Assembly: GCA_035762085.1 (NCBI GenBank)
Contig: DASTPT010000077.1
Location: 1-15,241, forward strand
Direction of reading: 5' to 3'
Origin: HRBIN12 sp035762085
Lineage (GTDB): Bacteria > Actinomycetota > UBA4738 > HRBIN12
Length of the DNA: 15,241 nucleotides
The notes below the pieces were generated by a model. It worked only from the letters and a program-made list of their open reading frames with translations, had not been told where the DNA came from and did no database searches. Both the position numbers and the translations under genes were made by a program. Positions within the stretch are counted from its first letter, which is position 1. Each line of letters opens with the position of its first letter. This document shows, in pieces, positions 14,602-15,241 of this stretch.

Positions 14602-15010
14602 TCACGCGTCAGACATCTGCCAGGGCAGAAGGTCGATCGCCACCGGCAGGGCACGTCTCTGCCAGTTGGAGAGGTCGCGGTGTAGCCCGGCCGGTACTTC
14701 GCGGGGAGCAGGTCTCGGACCAGCCCTTCCTCGTCTGGATCGTCGACCAGCCGCCCCCGGCCGGAGAACCGCCGACCGCCGATGCGCACCCCGACATCGG
14801 GTGCCTGCATCAGGTTGCGCACCCAATTGGACCGTCGACCGCCTCCCGCGAGCAGGTAGATCGTGTGGCCTCGAAGAACGAACCAGATCTCTCGATGGTG
14901 TGGGGCCGGCCGGTCCGACGCCCGAGCGTGGTGAGGTAGCAGTACGGCTCGTCCGCGAGGCTCGCCGAGGTACTCGCGGTATCGCTCTCTGGCGCATCGG
15001 GCTCGCTCAC
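14602..15010 (-). pseudogene. Broken nitroreductase/F420(deazaflavin)-type oxidoreductase gene with two frameshifts
   Basis: Three minus-strand frames together spell one small protein of about 135 residues. It begins at GTG 15010 with YCYLTTLGRRTGRPHTIE, continues in a second frame with IWFVLRGHTIYLLAGGGRRS then NWVRN and AKYRPGY, and ends in a third frame with DLSNWQRRALPVAIDLLPW to a TGA at 14602. This pattern fits the short nitroreductase-family, deazaflavin-dependent (Ddn/DUF385-like) split-barrel oxidoreductases. The first shift lies in a TCTCTC run (14888-14893), where removing one TC unit restores the frame. The second lies near 14675-14684 and needs one extra base. Both shifts go the same way, so they do not cancel. 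The order of motifs is otherwise intact, so this is either a recent pseudogene or a region with sequencing or assembly errors. The start codon has no strong ribosome binding site. Confidence 0.75.
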
Positions 15011-15241
15011 GGGGCGCGCTCATCCACGACCAGCGGACCGCCTTCAAGTCTGGGGTCGGCTGTGGAGCAAGCGAAGAGAGCAGTCCAGGGGCGTTCGCCA
15101 TCCCGTGGTCGACCGCCCATGTCCGATGCCCTGGTAGGGTGTACCTGAGGGCACCGATTCGCGGTTCGCTTCGAGCAGTTCCCTCCCCGGTGTCGCACCG
15201 GGCGCCGACGAGCAGCACCGTGAGGCTCAGAAGGCGGCGAA
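15011..15241. other. Right-edge region with no convincing gene
   Basis: These 231 nt hold no protein-like reading frame that I trust. On the plus strand there is a TAGGGT (15135-15140) that resembles an actinobacterial -10 box, without a good -35. A GTG at 15220 that would read MRLRRRR off the end could begin a gene outside the window. Both are weak. One strong hairpin (15186-15202) is listed separately. Confidence 0.3.
15186..15202. repeat. Perfect 7-bp hairpin
   Basis: CCCGGTG-TCG-CACCGGG. It is the strongest short inverted repeat noted in the right-edge intergenic stretch. There is no T-run after it on either strand. It could be a leader hairpin or a protein-binding site for a gene beyond the window. 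Confidence 0.35.

Noticed and set aside
14511..15218. A single intact 235-residue minus-strand gene at the right edge
   Set aside because: Only its middle part matches the nitroreductase-type family. The N- and C-terminal family segments lie in other frames, so the continuous frame is an accident of the frameshifts.

Overview
The window is a gene-dense, very GC-rich stretch (roughly 70% GC by eye). It looks like a chromosomal piece of an actinobacterium (Actinomycetota) or a close high-GC relative. The evidence is the frequent GTG starts, a small conserved actinobacterial-type protein at 7275-7715, the remains of a deazaflavin(F420)-type nitroreductase-family gene at the right end, and the overall gene style. 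I see no tRNA, rRNA, CRISPR array, insertion sequence or phage gene.

Left part (1-7715). A minus-strand FtsX/MacB-type ABC permease (35-2587) is divergent from a plus-strand Rieske non-heme iron oxygenase alpha subunit (2923-4059). Convergent to the oxygenase is a minus-strand row of three genes, read right to left: a membrane-anchored protein of unknown function (6083-7111, apparently starting at a rare ACG codon), an alpha/beta hydrolase (5120-5995), and an HtrA-type serine protease with a PDZ domain but no visible membrane anchor (4085-5044). A small plus-strand acidic/helical protein (7275-7715) is divergent from this row.

Right part (7778-14523). This is the most interesting region. A minus-strand fusion of GTP cyclohydrolase II with a RibD-type reductase domain (7778-9124) is divergent from a tightly coupled plus-strand pair: a BchC-like MDR dehydrogenase lacking the usual zinc ligands (9183-10175) and a divergent 6-pyruvoyl-tetrahydropterin-synthase/QueD-like protein (10175-10543), in which Glu sits where the catalytic Cys is expected. 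These are followed by a minus-strand GT4 glycosyltransferase (10563-11654), which starts head-to-head, with overlapping or nearly touching start codons, against a plus-strand operon. That operon is a second GT4 glycosyltransferase, a HAD phosphatase/mutase and a GT9 (heptosyltransferase-like) glycosyltransferase, each joined by 4-nt stop/start overlaps (11640-14523). GTP-derived heterocycle enzymes packed beside three glycosyltransferases suggest a dedicated pathway for a glycosylated pterin- or pyrimidine-type small molecule, or else a cofactor gene set lying next to a cell-surface glycan set. The sequence alone cannot decide between these.

Right edge (14524-15241). A minus-strand nitroreductase/F420-type gene is broken by two frameshifts (14602-15010). 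It is followed by about 230 nt with no convincing gene, containing one strong hairpin.
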